Of a stretch of 64,000 bases of DNA, positions 22,406 through 35,700 are shown piece after piece. How positions within the stretch are numbered: the stretch's first letter is position 1; every line of letters begins with the position of its first letter. The position numbers and the translations under genes are program-made. The DNA comes from Terana coerulea (Eukaryota; Basidiomycota; Agaricomycetes; Polyporales; Phanerochaetaceae). The DNA lies in the NCBI GenBank assembly GCA_024811115.1, contig JAKOGH010000645.1, positions 496,001 through 560,000 of the forward strand, in the 5' to 3' direction. The notes beneath the pieces were generated by a model. The model saw only the letters and a program-made list of their open reading frames with translations, was not told the origin of the DNA and did no database searches.

Positions 22406-25400
22406 TTATTCAGGGCTCAACCCCTCACTGTATGCTCGCGGGAAATACGTATAAATATAGTGAATAGCCGTTTGAACACCATTCTCCTGCTCGACCAAGC
22501 ATACCATGCGCAAATCAGTGACTATACACGTACGACATGGTTGCAGGTAAAACGTACCGCTTGGATCTTCTGACCTACGATGTGGGCTTTCTCTTTCATG
22601 ATTCTACCATCGTCATCAATGTTATAGCTCAATATACGCCCGGCACACAGCAAGCTCACCGATCTGTCGTCGCTCTCTTCAAGGATGTGACCAAATCTGC
22701 CACCCGTAGACTTGGTACCCTCATACCGGCCTAGACAGTTCATCAGTCAGACGATATCTTGATTCACGCTGCAGATCTACACTTGCCCCAAGCCTATGCA
22801 CCCGCGATGCCCAGAAGTACTGATCACCAAACCAGGGCTTAATGAGTGTCGGAATACCAGCTACTTCTCTGTCAAATCCAGCATGGAAAAGCCGATATCA
22901 CGACGTACCTCTTAGGCTTGCGCCTGTTGTTCCTGCTCCCCCATGGTGCATGGCAGCATCAATCTGTGGGAATAGCCAGCTGTGGCAGAATGTTCAGCTG
23001 AGTCGCTTCTCGCCGCGAAGTAACTGCGACTCACTCATGCGGCACCTTGTCCACCTGGCATCGCAGAATTTCAGCTATACGTGATGTACTTTGTTCGTGG
23101 ATTCGACGTACGACGTAACATTCTTTGGGAACCTCGACTTGCTGATCCGATGGTTTGCTCATACGACTAGACCAGCCTTTGGACACGATTGCCCGAACGT
23201 CGCCTACAGAAACATGCGTAAGTGATATTGTACATGGATGCAACAGGGGAAAATAACTGACTCTTCTGAACAGCTTGGTATATATGCTCCGTCATCGTTT
23301 GGGGATCCGGGACGGTGATGCTGCCGAAGCCGATGTACACCAAGGGCTTACCGTCGTCTCGGGCCTGCTTCATGAAAGCCAGCAGTGAATCCGGAGGCAA
23401 CCAGTCCAAGTCTGGATTGTCGAGGAACCAACTAAAATGGCTAGTGAGCAACAGCGTGAAAAGTGAAGTTGAGCTGCACGTACTAGCCGCAGATTATCTT
23501 ACTGTCGCTCCAATCTAGAGGTTTGGGAACGACAGCCTGCGAGAGAATATCAGGGCGAGTGAAAGGTAAAATTTGAGTGCATATACTGACAAGCGAGAAG
23601 TTGTACAGTATGGGTATCTTCGACTGCGCTGTGTGGCTCATTACTGTCGGCTCGAGGCTGAGTTGCTCACGCCTCCAGCGATTAATTTGCGACGAGGTGG
23701 CTGTCCAGAATATATTATCGAATAATACATACCTATATTCATGGAAAGGTGAGACCGGTGCCGCGCATCGCCAGAATTGACTTACGATATGCTATTGAAC
23801 GTCGGTGTGTCTACTGGACCACTGATAAAGGGATGCGGAAATTCGGTAGTTCTGGAAACGGTTTAGCTACGTGATCATAGGAGACGCTTCAGCTTGACTC
23901 ACTTTGTCCACGGCATGGTACATACTCGGAAGTACGGTATATCTACGGTGGGAGAGATTACACAATAACCAGTGGCACAAGGGGAGGTTCACTCACGAAG
24001 CGCTTCGGCAATATGCACACCAGCCATGGCATAGGGGCTCTCGAGAAGTACCTCTGCATCAGAGCAGCTAGTCCATGCATCGTGAAGCACTGTATACATC
24101 CATCAATGGAATGCGCAATGCCAAATTCATGATATCTTACGGTTGTCGAGCCATGTTCGATACTGAGCGTACGATGTAAGCGGCGCATACAAGAGACGGT
24201 AGCATAAATACGAACGTTGCTAAGGCTCGTCTTGAAGAATTGTGGGGAGAACATCTGCAACAAAGCCAATGCAGTGAGAACCTCGGATATATCCCAACAG
24301 CTTAGTGCATGCCTTGTTCTCTACACTAAGCTTCATAAGCGCACCAGGGTCACCCCCAGCCGCACGATGCTGCAGCCCAAACCCTTCGATCCAACCTTTG
24401 TACTCGTCGTGAGTGACAATGGTGACTCGATGTCCCTCGCTCTTCAGCCCCAGACCAAGCGCTATGTAAGGTTGAACATCGCCTCTTGAGCCGATTGTAA
24501 GGCAAACGAAGTGCCTGGGAGGCATACGGAGGATCCTGTCGGCGGGAACATTGACAGCCTTCGGCAGGGCAAGCACCTTGGCGGGATCTATCTTCTTCCG
24601 CGTATGACTGAACGTCCGTGAAAGCGGAGCAAGAATGGAGCTTTGCGACCGAGGGCTGGGACCAGGTCTGGAGACTGTGACTAGGGCTGGGAGCACCCGG
24701 GGAATGAGGCGGGGAGGGAGCTGCGGGGATGCTTGACAGGGAAGACGCCGTCGACGAGGAGAAGGTAAGTGACGGCGGCCTAATGCGTTTCCTCGGCATC
24801 ATGCTTTCATGAACCCGACGGACGGCCTCATCTCGCGTGTGCTGTGAGCGGAACTGGAACCGGAGGTTCGAATGGCCCTCAATTTCGAGCTGCATGCCGT
24901 AGCAGTTCACAACACCGCGAATGAGGGAGTCCACCGGGGTAGCGCTGCGAATAGTGGAGGAGGCTAGACGATATCGAACGTCGCGGATCGCTATCGACCT
25001 GCTCCAGTATCCGAACCAATCAGGCGAAATAACCACATATCCTCTGCACGCAAGCCCTACAGTCAGCACGGCACGAATGACTGTAAGGAATATGTACATC
25101 AGTTGAAAAAAAAACAGCTGATCACAGGATGACTTACCCCTTACGTCCGGCCCGTTCTCGATTGCAAGCGTATCGCAAGCCAGCTGCTCGTCGCTTCTCT
25201 TGGCCAGGGCATTCTCCTCCTCATCTTCTCCGTCCTGCGTGGTCTCTGGACCTAAGCCATAGTCAACAACGACCGGCTGGTCTAAAAATCTACTGCCTTC
25301 GGTCTTGGCACGTTCCTTCGCGCCACGTATGAGAGGCTCTAGCCTGCCCATACAAGCATTATCAAGCTTGAACGTTGCAAGCTCAATCACTTGACGTAGG

Positions 25401-26660
25401 TAGCCGTCCCCGGATCCAGTGCTCTGAGGTGTCGGCGCAACTGATAGCGAGAGTACTGGAATCAACTCAGCATGAAGACGATGCGAGTGAGAAAGGATGT
25501 GGTGTAGAGGAATGTCAATGCGGACCCCTTCCGTTTCTGCCTCCGCCTGAGGGAACACGGACCGTTTCCTACGCCTGGCAAAGAATATTGCGGCTGTGTG
25601 TTCCATCAGCAGATAACACGTACATGCCTTATCAAACTGACCTTGCAGTTCCCTTCGCCACTCTCGTGCGGATTCTATAGTGTCGAACTCGAGATAACCG
25701 TTGCTGACGCCAGACTTCCCATCCAAGACCGTTCGGATTATTCGAGGATGCTTGCGGTCTTCTGGCAGTACTTTTGGATAGAGCTTACTGTAACGCACAA
25801 ATGCAGTCAGCTTTCTCCGTCTTTGCGTAGTGACGAGATGAACGTACGCATGATACTTCTCAGCGGCCGTATGCGGTCTTCCTCCCGAGCAGATGGGAAG
25901 GCACTGACAAAGTCTTGAGACAATTCCATCCACACGCGCCGCTTTCGATGCAATCCCTTCCTATGCACGAGCCCAGGGCCTGCTTTGATGACTTTGGTTG
26001 AGATTGCAGGGTCATCTGGGAGCATTGACGCATGGAAACTGATACGGTGAGTCGTAACGTGAATCACCCCCTGTGCGACATATTCAGTAGGGTAAGGTAG
26101 TGATTTTGAAGTCAACACACCAATATGACAACGTCCTGGATTACGGCGCCATCCGCTTCTACAATCAGCTCTTCTTTCCCTTCCGGTGCCAATGGTCCGA
26201 ACTCCTCGACGAGCAGTCCGATGACCTGTTCTGGGCTTAAATGATGTTCACCGTCGTCCCCCTCAGGCGACAGAGATGCCGCAGGCAGAGGTAACTCTTG
26301 AGAAGCGCGTTGGGACTCGACCGATGAATCTTCTTCTTCATCCGATATTGTTCCAGGCTCTTCGGTAAATGGCTTCACGGTCCAATCCTCTTCAACCGCG
26401 AGCTGCACGAATCGCCCGACAACATCTTGCTCCGGAGGATCCAAATCACCTCCGACTAGTTCCGCGAAATCGTGAACGCTCCGTAGCGCGGGATTCTCAG
26501 CCGTGAGGGCTTGAAGATACTGGCCGCTTTCCGCTGCTATAGCTTCTCGGTATAGCGTAGCATCGTTGAACAGATAGCTTATCGAAGGGGGAGGAGTAAC
26601 CTCATCCTGGGAACTCTGGGACTGCGAACTCTGTGTAGACACGCTGTCGGCTGAGGACAT
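22406..26660 (-). CDS. atg26: Sterol 3-beta-glucosyltransferase (ATG26/UGT51 type)
   Basis: Transfers glucose from UDP-glucose to membrane sterols; the fungal enzyme is membrane-associated through GRAM and PH domains. Order seen: acidic N terminus ([10 protein letters not shown]); a first GRAM-like block ([21 protein letters not shown]); a PH-like part ([20 protein letters not shown]); a second GRAM block ([30 protein letters not shown]); then the GT28-type N-terminal domain ([34 protein letters not shown]). The C-terminal domain has [15 protein letters not shown] and the UDP-sugar motif [13 protein letters not shown] followed by [16 protein letters not shown]. The last exon gives [17 protein letters not shown] and the stop 22406-22408. 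At least ten short introns interrupt it. Around 24667-24685 the frame slips by one base in the Pro/Ser linker before the catalytic domain. Confidence 0.93.
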
Positions 26661-27140
26661 GACCTGGTGGCTGGTGGTTAACGGCCCCTAAGATGGCGAG
26701 AGGTCAATAAAAGTGCATCATTGTTCCATGTGATTTCCATACGAACCGTTGAAGCGGGTACTGCAAGAGGCGACAGAACAGAGCAAGCCAGATATGATGT
26801 ATAAAGGGTGATGAAGGTGGTGGTGGTCAGCAGCGGGCATTGCTTTCTACGTTCCGGCTCGAGACACGACCTGCGGCAGCGTCGAGTCGGCGGTGCGTCA
26901 ATGTCGGGGTTGACGGAGCGCCCTAAGACTGATCGGAGCGTAAGCACGATGACAATGGGCTTCTCGCCCTGGCGCATGCCGGCGGATGGCGGAGAGGTGT
27001 GTCATATATGTATTGGCAGCGCTTTAGCAAGGCTACATGAGTGGTGCGGGCACATCTAAACAGCATGGGCGTACGGGCTACAGAGACGTGAAAGTGGGAG
27101 TACAGCGGCGGACAAGATGTACCACTATTTTTGACCGCAT
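26661..27140. promoter_or_regulatory. Promoter of the sterol glucosyltransferase gene
   Basis: 480 bp between the AMP deaminase stop and the sterol glucosyltransferase start, both on the minus strand. No motif stands out; the two frames crossing it have no family support. Confidence 0.4.
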
Positions 27141-30100
27141 TTAAGCGGGAATCGACCCAGCGTGGATCATGGTAAGCTCCTCCAGGAGCGTCTGACGACG
27201 ATATTCGAGCCGGATGTTGGGGACATTCGTCTGTATAACGGACGCCGTCAGCCCATCAGGCGCAGAGGACAACTCATGGCTGACTCACTTTGTTGATGTC
27301 GTTCCCGGCCGCACCGGGCAGGTACCACTTTGTCCCAGCCAGTGACGCTTGATTTCCATCTCGAACCCGCTTTGAATTACAGAGTTTCGGGCCAGCTCAG
27401 CGAGTGAACTTTGAGGGAACTTGTAGATCTATTCGCCTATAAGTACTAGCTAAAGGGTCAAGTCGGATGAAGGAGCCTTACATGGGCGGCAACGCTGTAC
27501 TCCTCGAGGAGAGGTTCCTATACCGAGCGACGTTAGCCACGGCGGAATGCTAAGGCCAAATGACTCACCTTGGTAAAGTGGAACTGAAGCGGGTCATCCG
27601 TACTCAAACTGACGTTCAATCCGACCTTGAAGAAGTCGGGCAAAGGGTTCCGTTCGTAGGCCAAGAAGAGCGTGTTGTTGCTCAACGGGCTCATTGCCAT
27701 GCCAATCTGCTTCAAGTAGAACAGGTATTGGAGGGCAGGAACTTTCCGCAGAAGAATGCCGTGGGAGATCGAGTGGGCAGTCAAGAATGCGGACGCCAAG
27801 TGGTCCGGATCGCCGGCCTCTCCGCTATGAGGGCGGAATACAAAAGTGTCTATCAAAGTAACTGAGTGCAAAGAATAACAAACAAGCGCATGTGCGTACT
27901 GAATTCTCTCGCGCGGCGCCAGTGATTGAGGCTCGAGATGTTCGCAAACATGTAGTAAAGCCTTGACATAGTCAGATTACGCAAATATGGCGAAGTTTTG
28001 GTTCTCACCAGTACGAGTACGGCGGCGACTGCTTGGCATCCCACAGACGCGGATATGGGAACTTCTTGTGGAAACGCCTCTCGACCTTGGACTCATCATC
28101 AACAGTGTCAAAGCCAATGATGCGCTGCAGGAACACGTGCAGCTCCGGGTGACTCGTCGGGTCCTTGGTCACCTCAAAGAGGGGTTGGAAAACATCTAAA
28201 GGCGCGTGAGTCTCTAATACGTAGTGAGCGTGCGACGATAGACAAACTCTTCACTACGTCCTCAAAGGTCTTGACCGAACCGTTTGCTCGATACACGTCG
28301 TACAAACGCGGCACCTGAACTAACCAGCGCACGTTATGCGAGAACAGCTTGTTGTCTACCACCCATCGCGCGAGTTTGTCCCATTCGTCACGAGAGCGCC
28401 CGTATATGCTTATTCGCCATTCGCAATTCTGCAGGCGTAAACTAATTTGTTCAACTGCGACACTTGGGTAAAGGCGTAGAGTACCTGGTATTTGCTTTGC
28501 TCCAAATCGATCATGAGCTCTACGGAGAACAGTCAGTCGACAATGCGACCGCGCACTAAACAATCTACACACCCTTGGTCAGCTCAGCCAGGTAACGGCC
28601 CTTGATCAAATTGTCCGTCTTGAGGAAGATCTCACGCAGTCGAGATTCGCCAATGGGGTTGTACTTCAAGTTGAACTTGTCAAACCGCTGGAACGAGTCT
28701 TGGTGGGCATGCATGTCGAGAGTGTCGATCGACAAGTCGTAGGCCGTGAGATGCAATGATTCGAACACTTGTGCAAGGGTTAGCTCCTTGCCGTCTCGGA
28801 AAATCACTACGTCCTAGATTCGGTTTGTTGATAGCGATCTTCAAGAGACTGAACTGATATGGTACTTACATCAGGGCTGCGTTTCATTTTGGATTTGATG
28901 AAACGAAGCAAATGCTTCTGGTTCATACTGCTGGAGTGGTGAATGTGAGTGTCCACTTTGCGGACGTTGTAGAAATCACTATTATGATATATATCCCATT
29001 TAGCTTATGATTACACTTCAGAAGTGGCTTCGCTCACCGATGAGGAATACGCTATACGTTAATAATGATTAGCCTGCGTACACATCCCGAATACACGTAC
29101 AACAGACCTTCATATCCGATATTTCCTGGAATTCGTTCAGCAAGATGTACATCGTGAACTTGCTAGACAGGTAATTAAGCCGCCTGAAGGCAAAGCTTTT
29201 GGTAGGGCCGTCTGCTATCACGTCCAGGATGTGCTCGAGATCCATGAAATATTCTCGGATGGTCGGAATAGCGAATTTGGGCTCTTTCTCCTGTCCTATC
29301 GTGACCAATCAGAAAGCGAGAGCGAGAAGGTGCGAATATCATACCTTCGGCGCCGTCATACACTTGATAAACACCGCGTTCATCTATAGCAAAATCCCAC
29401 TTATCTGGACCTGGTATCTCGCAGTCCGCAAAGTTGAACTCTTCTACTTCGTCGTTTGGCTTGGATACAGCACCCTTATCAGCCCAGTGCCAGTGGGGAC
29501 GAGGAGGGCGAGGGTAAATCCGCCATGTCTTGTGGGGACTGGATGGTTCCGAGCTAGAAGTCAAATCCACGTCAGGACGTACACCAGACACGTCGGCGAC
29601 ACGATCATCCAGTCCCGCGAAGACACCATCATGATCTTTGGGGTTGAAACCAAGCATTTGGCCCGAGACCGTCATGTATTTGTCGCGAAGTTCTAGGCAC
29701 TTCCGGAGAGATTCGAATATAGCGGTAAACTCAGATAAAACAATGCCATCTTAAAAACACGTGCTCAGCGATCGAGCATCCGTGAAACCCTCGATGCCTC
29801 CTCACGTACCGTGAATCACCCCAGGAATCTCTGCCTTGGGCCCATCGGGGTGCGAGTGTGACTCATGATCTTGGATGGCAGGCTCAGGCAACGCCGCGAG
29901 AGCCGGCAACTGGAAGCTGCTGGACAACGATCCGGACTCTGAGTGCGCATCCACAGTGGTCACGTTCATAGCGAGCGGCGAGTGCAGGATATTGATCGGC
30001 CTCGAGGCAGGCCCGGCATCAGACGGACGTCTGTGTGCGAACTTTTTCTCCTCGAGCTGAGCCACTTTCGTTCAGAGAGGACGCCCTGCTTCCTGATGCA

Positions 30101-30244
30101 GGACACACACCTGGTGCAGCGTCCTCTCTTCACTGTATCCAAAGAAACCATCTTTACCATCCGGGATGTGCACGCCTGTTGGGGTCTCAACGGAAGGGGG
30201 GACGGAGGCCCGGAGGTGATATGCGTTCGTCTACTAGGATCCAT
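27141..30244 (-). CDS. amd1: AMP deaminase
   Basis: Converts AMP to IMP and ammonia in the purine nucleotide cycle. Conserved blocks: [19 protein letters not shown], the zinc-binding HxH segment [105 protein letters not shown], and the active-site [24 protein letters not shown]. The end is MIHAGSIPA with stop 27141-27143. At least nine introns. The start is placed at ATG 30242-30244 ([18 protein letters not shown]). The frame slips near 30187-30195 before [17 protein letters not shown], and again around 30060-30110 before [14 protein letters not shown], so the N-terminal model is approximate. The catalytic part is unambiguous. Confidence 0.95.
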
Positions 30245-30876
30245 GGTCCGCAGGTACTCAGTTGCTTGAATAGTCCAGCCGACTGTATGCTCTGCGTATG
30301 ATCTGTGCAGGAGGATGCGGTCGCTGGTCGGGGTGCAAGTCAGAGTCAAGTTATGGGCGGCTAAAGCTCGCACCGATGCCGCCGAACTTTTGAAGGACGG
30401 CGTCAAAGCGGCACGCTCAAGAAGCGGCCGAGACTCGACACACCCGAACAGTACTCCCTATCCTGCTCACTTTACTTAGTACTGTGTAGCAGATCCACGC
30501 TGCTTCGAAAGACTCATGTACAAGGCTGTAACCGGGTGTACCTCTTCTTGACCTGACGCGCCGATGCCGCTACCTACCATCCCGAAGGATGGTAAACAGT
30601 TTGTCACAGAGATCTCTGAGGTATGTTTCTCGTTACCCCGGTATCTGCGCGAATAGTCGTACAGACTGGGGTCGGCTGTAGACGAATACTTGAAATCGGG
30701 CTTATTCTTTCCTCCCCAGCTCCCCTCGACAATCACGTTTCTCGCAGGCTAAGAATTAAGTTCAAGCTGCGGGAAGATGCAAAGCAGATGGTGTGAGTGC
30801 GCCGTGTATATATCATGATCATAAGACAAAGTTCAATCATGCCATCTGTTGTTAAGTAGGGATATAAGAGTATACG

Positions 30877-30903
30877 CTCGATGGTTCGAGTTCGATTGGC
30901 GCC
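30877..30903 (+). repeat. Left arm of a 27 nt perfect inverted repeat
   Basis: The 27 nt at 30877-30903, with core ATGGTTCGAGTTCGATTGG, recur exactly in reverse complement at 31549-31575. Inward of the core a weaker match continues (GATGTGACAGGTGTCGCCT against GATGTGACCCGTCACCGCCT). Confidence 0.8.
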
Positions 30904-31548
30904 GAACCCTTGATGTGACAGGTGTCGCCTAATCCGGGTGGGAGTCGGCATTGCGCGGCTGTCGCAAAGCAGCCCCTAACCTTATAAGAAGTCGTTGCGG
31001 ACCTTAAAACCCATCTGGTTAGCAGCGGAAGGGCGCCAGAGGCTGCAAGCTGCAGAGTCATGTGCACTAGCAGAAATATCTCCTACATGAAAGTTTGCAT
31101 GCCATATTTGGCATACTAGTAAGACCATCTGTATGTAGGTACAGGGGCAATAGAACGAATGGTTATGACTGGTTCAATCATGGCTATCATGGCTGTTCCT
31201 AATGCGGGGCTGATGGCGGGAGTGGCGGCGCGCCAGCGGTAGACGCCCAAATAGCTCGAACCTGCTGCGCACCTGGGATATTGCCTAAACTGGGTAAAAT
31301 CTAGGTAATGCTGGAGGCATTCACTGTCTGAAAGCATCATAAAATTGTTTAACTCATGTATCAATTTCAGCTCGGAATTCAGCTATATGGTCACGGTGGA
31401 GGAGGCGCCCCGCCATTTTCCATATTAGAGACCCTGTCGGGGTGATGCTGTCGGAGTGCGAACTGGACTCTTCTCACGATGTTCTCGCGAGGTGCCGCAG
31501 GCAGGAACTGAGTGTGACGAGGCGGTGACGGGTCACATCTGTCAGCTA

Positions 31549-31575
31549 GGCGCCAATCGAACTCGAACCATCGAG
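31549..31575 (-). repeat. Right arm of the inverted repeat
   Basis: Exact reverse complement of 30877-30903; the two arms enclose about 645 bp. It lies only 70 bp before the start of the F-box-like gene, so it may fall in that gene's promoter or 5' UTR. Confidence 0.8.
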
Positions 31576-31645
31576 TGGTCACTCGGGATATAACACGGAC
31601 TTCGACCAACCCTGCGCAGACATCCCACCCCACGATTCACCCAGT

Positions 31646-32719
31646 ATGGACCGCTGTCCAATCGAAATGGTGACCGCCATTGCCCGCTTCGCCTGCACGG
31701 ACGGCGGCTTCACAGGTCGCTCCATGTCTCTCACCTCACGCTTCCTACGGGATGCAGCGAAGCCAGTACGCTATCACTCTGTCGCTCTCATCGGTGAAGA
31801 AAGCCTGTTATCCTTCGTTGGCTTGCTCGAAGGGCAGGAGAAGTGCATCGCAATCCACTATCTCTTCATCACTACTCCACGTATCTCGAGCGCTCTAGCA
31901 CGTACAGCTGCAGAGTCGAATGCATATGCCGCCGCCCGCAAGCGAGTCGCAGATGCTATAACCACTGTCGTTTCCATGGCAGCATCTACGCTGCAATCGC
32001 TTTTCATTATTGACTCCCGCTGTCCGAACTTGTTCCAACAAGTCACCTCCCAATTCCCCATGCTCACGAATCTATCCGTCCCTTTGTATACGGGCATGCG
32101 CTTCAACCTCAAGCTTCGACCAGAATTTCCCTCGCTAACACGACTGCACGCATTGATCGCCGAAATGCCCTCGTGGGGTCGTTCAGCGCAGTCATCACTT
32201 TCACATGTGCGGATTTCTGGCATACGTGGGAGGTCCGTCTGCTCTAACCTCCGGCGGCTTCTGCATATACCGCTCCCGGAAGGCCTGATGGCGAACACGT
32301 ACCCTGGCAACGAGTTATGGGCTCAAAGTCCACCCCGCGGACGTTGGAATATCGACGAGGCTTTCCCCAATTTGACTGCTGTTTACACTCGACAGGAGCG
32401 TCGACGGGGTGTGGGGGTAGATGGGTGTGGAAGGAGCCAAGCGCCGTTCCATGCAACGCTAGCGAACGTCAAGGAGATTGCTCGCTCTACGCAAAGCGGT
32501 GAAGGACAGATAAAGTTACACCTACTTCCCGAGGGCACGCCATATGATTTCGAGGAGAGCTGGAATGATTGGTTGGACGTCGTTGGCGGGGGTGATGGCC
32601 CGTGGTCAACTCAGCCTATTGAGATGGCATCCCATCAACTACCCAGACCGTTGGAGGCCATACTTCAGGAACGTGATGCAAATGAAGAAAGAAGAAAGCA
32701 ACTAATACTTTCCAGGTGA
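31646..32719 (+). CDS. F-box/LRR-like protein
   Basis: An open frame of 357 residues starts MDRCPIEMVTAIARFACTDGG and continues MSLTSRFLRDAAKPVRYHSV. This is the usual pattern of basidiomycete F-box-like proteins (proline-isoleucine-glutamate, then a leucine/serine/arginine block with a surface-exposed tyrosine). The body has leucine-rich strands (LQSLFIIDSRCPNLF, FPMLTNLSVPLYTG, FPNLTAVYTRQ). No frame break. The end is either the TGA at 32717-32719 or, if the GTGAGT at 32716 is used as a donor, a short second exon ending near 32782. It is not close in sequence to the F-box-like gene at 3.4-4.9 kb. The target is unknown. Confidence 0.75.
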   Translation: MDRCPIEMVTAIARFACTDGGFTGRSMSLTSRFLRDAAKPVRYHSVALIGEESLLSFVGLLEGQEKCIAIHYLFITTPRISSALARTAAESNAYAAARKRVADAITTVVSMAASTLQSLFIIDSRCPNLFQQVTSQFPMLTNLSVPLYTGMRFNLKLRPEFPSLTRLHALIAEMPSWGRSAQSSLSHVRISGIRGRSVCSNLRRLLHIPLPEGLMANTYPGNELWAQSPPRGRWNIDEAFPNLTAVYTRQERRRGVGVDGCGRSQAPFHATLANVKEIARSTQSGEGQIKLHLLPEGTPYDFEESWNDWLDVVGGGDGPWSTQPIEMASHQLPRPLEAILQERDANEERRKQLILSR

Positions 32720-32782
32720 GTACCAGTTACATCCCAACGCTGCTCAACCAGGACAGTGCTGATCACTCTGCTGCAGCAGATA

Positions 32783-35700
32783 AAAGAAAGCCGCTCCCGT
32801 TCCTTCTACTGGTGCCCCTGTCGGAAGTGCCGGCCTCTAAACGCATGAAGGGGAGATACCGTCAGTCCTGTTTTCTGATACGATAGACGTACACGAGCTT
32901 CTCCTTCTCGCAGCAGCGGACTGATCGAACAATTTTCCTCAACTTGGTATGTGCCGGTGTATGCAAGGATGAGTAGGGGGCCTCCGCCGTGCATGTGGGC
33001 GAGGCACCTATTTTATATACAGGGACAATTTACTTACTACAAGAACGCGTGCGTTGGACTGGTCAGCAAGCGTTCGGCTTACAATAGTGCAGTGATGTGC
33101 GTATACACCATCCACCGTGGGGGCACCCTGACGAACGTAAAGCAAGACACCCAAAAAAGGATAAAGCGCCACATTCGCAAACCACTCTGAGTGACTCGAA
33201 GCATCCGCGGGCGCAAGACGTCCAAATCGTGATTGTGCTCATTCACCCTGCTGCTGATTTGTGCGTCGGTCCTTGACCTGATATTCAACGAACTTCAAAG
33301 GCAGAGAAAAATGAGATTCAGAACCCTTGGCATTCAGTACACACGCACAGAGTGCAGCAGTGGGTAGTCTTAAGTCGAGGTAATACTTGCCCTGGGGCTG
33401 TAGTACCGCTAGACAAGTTGCGCCGGCGCAAACAAGCCAGAGAGTGGAGTATATCAGCAGCGAGAGCAAATACATTGTATTTGAGATGACGAGGAGACGA
33501 AGGACAAAGTGTATATTGCCTGCAGGAAACACCGGATTATTTCCCAAAACATATTCATATGTAGGAATTGCATTCCAAGTGGTTTCCGAGGTCGCCGAGC
33601 ACTGCCACCGTGAGAAATGCCTCAACATACCTCCACCTGCCTAATCGGGTATGTTGCATATGTTTGTTTTCGGAGGCGCGTGCGGCTCCACGTACATTGG
33701 CTCTGATTGGTGCAAACAACAAAGCCAGTGCCTGTTCCACCGTGCTGCCCGTCATAATTCGTGACTGACTCATCTTCTTTTACAGTCGGACAACCTGCAA
33801 GGGTACTTACGTCGTGCTCAAGCTGTAGACGCTGACGCGTGCACCCGCAGGCGGTGCGGGAACCTTCGCGCGAGCGATATGTTGTGCTCGCCGCGCACGA
33901 TAGCAACAATTAACCGGAGATAACTGCGGAACTCTAGCAGGATTCGAGAGCCCTCGGCAGCGTCGCACTCCGAGGTGGCAAGTGTGGCCGCGTCGCGGAC
34001 TCCAGGCAGTGTCAAGTGGAGCCACCGCCCTCGCCCCCACCGGAGGGAGAACACCATCCGCTGGCCCGTGTCGCGTATAGCCCGCGGCTGTGCGCGCCAC
34101 CGTGCCCCAGATTTCAGATTGGGTCTGAGATCAGCCACAGTAGATGCTCCAGCGTTCGTGCAGCGCGGCGCCTCTGCGGAAGCTCCCTTCCTGCAGAGGG
34201 CAGGCAATTGCTACGTACCGACGGCTGCCACGTAAGTGTCGACATTCTAGCCGTGGGTGGACACGTTGACGGTGCTGTGCCGCACAAAGGCTAGGGATCT
34301 TCATACTGCCTTGCCACCCGGGAGGCTGGTGCTAGTGCTTTCTCGGCGAAGCACTGACAAACGTGGCCGTCCCACCGACCTCGGGCCTACAACTCTCTGG
34401 GGAAATACGCTATTGGAAGGTGGTCGTACGAGGCGGACGTGGTATTACGCGGAAGAACACATTCCACCCCCGCCGTGTCATGTGAGCGCGGTGGATGAAC
34501 GCTGCATTCGTGAAGAACAGAGAACAAGAGGAACATATGGATCCAGTCAGGTAACCGGCCAACCTGCGCAGCTGTCCGCCGGCGAAGTGGCGAGCCATTC
34601 GTCCTTCGCAAGACGACTGTTGGACACTTTCCTGCGCTTTGCCACGGACGCAGCCTTTTTCGGGGCGTAAGCGCAGATGCCCGCGGTCCAGATCCAGCAC
34701 CTTTCTCGCCGCGTGTTGGTCTCGACACACCTCATCCTCGGCCGCTAGCGTCCTCGAACTCTGCGGACCCTGCACACCTCGGATGGCCGCTCTGCGCGCC
34801 GTCTGAAACGCGCCATCGGTACCTGGTCCGTCTGTCAGTCGAACTGTAACCGCACCCTTTCCGACGCGCGCATCTCCCATTCAGTCGGGCAGCTCTTACG
34901 TGCATTGTCTTCCGTACGTAAGCTTCTCGCTGCCACATGCAACGCGGGACTGTCCCTGACCCATTGGCTTTCATAGGCCCTCGCTTCTCACCGCTCGCCA
35001 CCGAGCTGTTGTTCATTCCCTAGCAACTCCGGAACATCAGCCACACGACTTCGTGCAGAAGCAGCACCATACGCTACCTAAGGCCGCACCACGCGCCGCG
35101 GAAACGGCCTCCAATTTCTACGACGGATGAGCCTAACTCATATCCGGTCCCGGAGCCTGTTCTCGAGAGCATGGGATCTTCCAAGTCCTTTCAAGCTCCC
35201 TGTTCCGTCAGGATCAACCAAATAGGACGTAATGTGAACCACACCGCCTCGCCGACCAACAGGCTCGACGAGGGGCGCCTGAAGTCGGTGTACCGCCACC
35301 TGAGAGCCCACCAGTGAGCATGTACATCTGGGCGTCTGACGGAGGTTCGTACTGTACGTACTGAAATGCATGTGAGCAAGCCTCTTTCTGTAAGCGACGC
35401 TCCGAATGTTAACAGGGACCGTTACTCGCTTGCTTGCGCAAATGCAAACCCTGACCGCATTGTCACTAGCCGCGGCAGCGGGCACACGAGGGGGCTCTGT
35501 GAAAACCCAGCGCGTGAGGCGCGTGCGTGTATTGCTACGCCGTGGCACGATGATACAGATGAGAGATGCGAGCAGGCAAATCTAACGAATATTGCTACAA
35601 AACGGACTGCGTGGGGCGCGACGGTGGAGAGCGGGAAAAAGCGACGAGGCGGACGAGCAGAAAGACGCGTGAGATGGATGCAAGAGTAGGTACGCGGGGT

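Larger units (their letters stand above)
30245..31645. promoter_or_regulatory. Divergent promoter region holding an inverted repeat
   Basis: 1.4 kb between the AMP deaminase start (-) and the F-box-like start (+). No gene is recognised. It carries an inverted repeat with a perfect 27 nt core (separate entries), and either repeat could belong to a small non-autonomous element. Confidence 0.5.

Noticed and set aside
30880..31620. tRNA or tRNA-derived SINE suggested by GGTTCGAGTTC and TGGTCGAAGTC strings
   Set aside because: The strings resemble pol III B and A boxes, but the flanks do not form a T arm or acceptor stem, and the A-B spacing is slightly short. The inverted-repeat explanation covers the sequence better.
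33810..35690. Many overlapping open frames on both strands
   Set aside because: High GC lowers stop frequency. None has a family motif, splice-consistent extension or codon pattern like the real genes.
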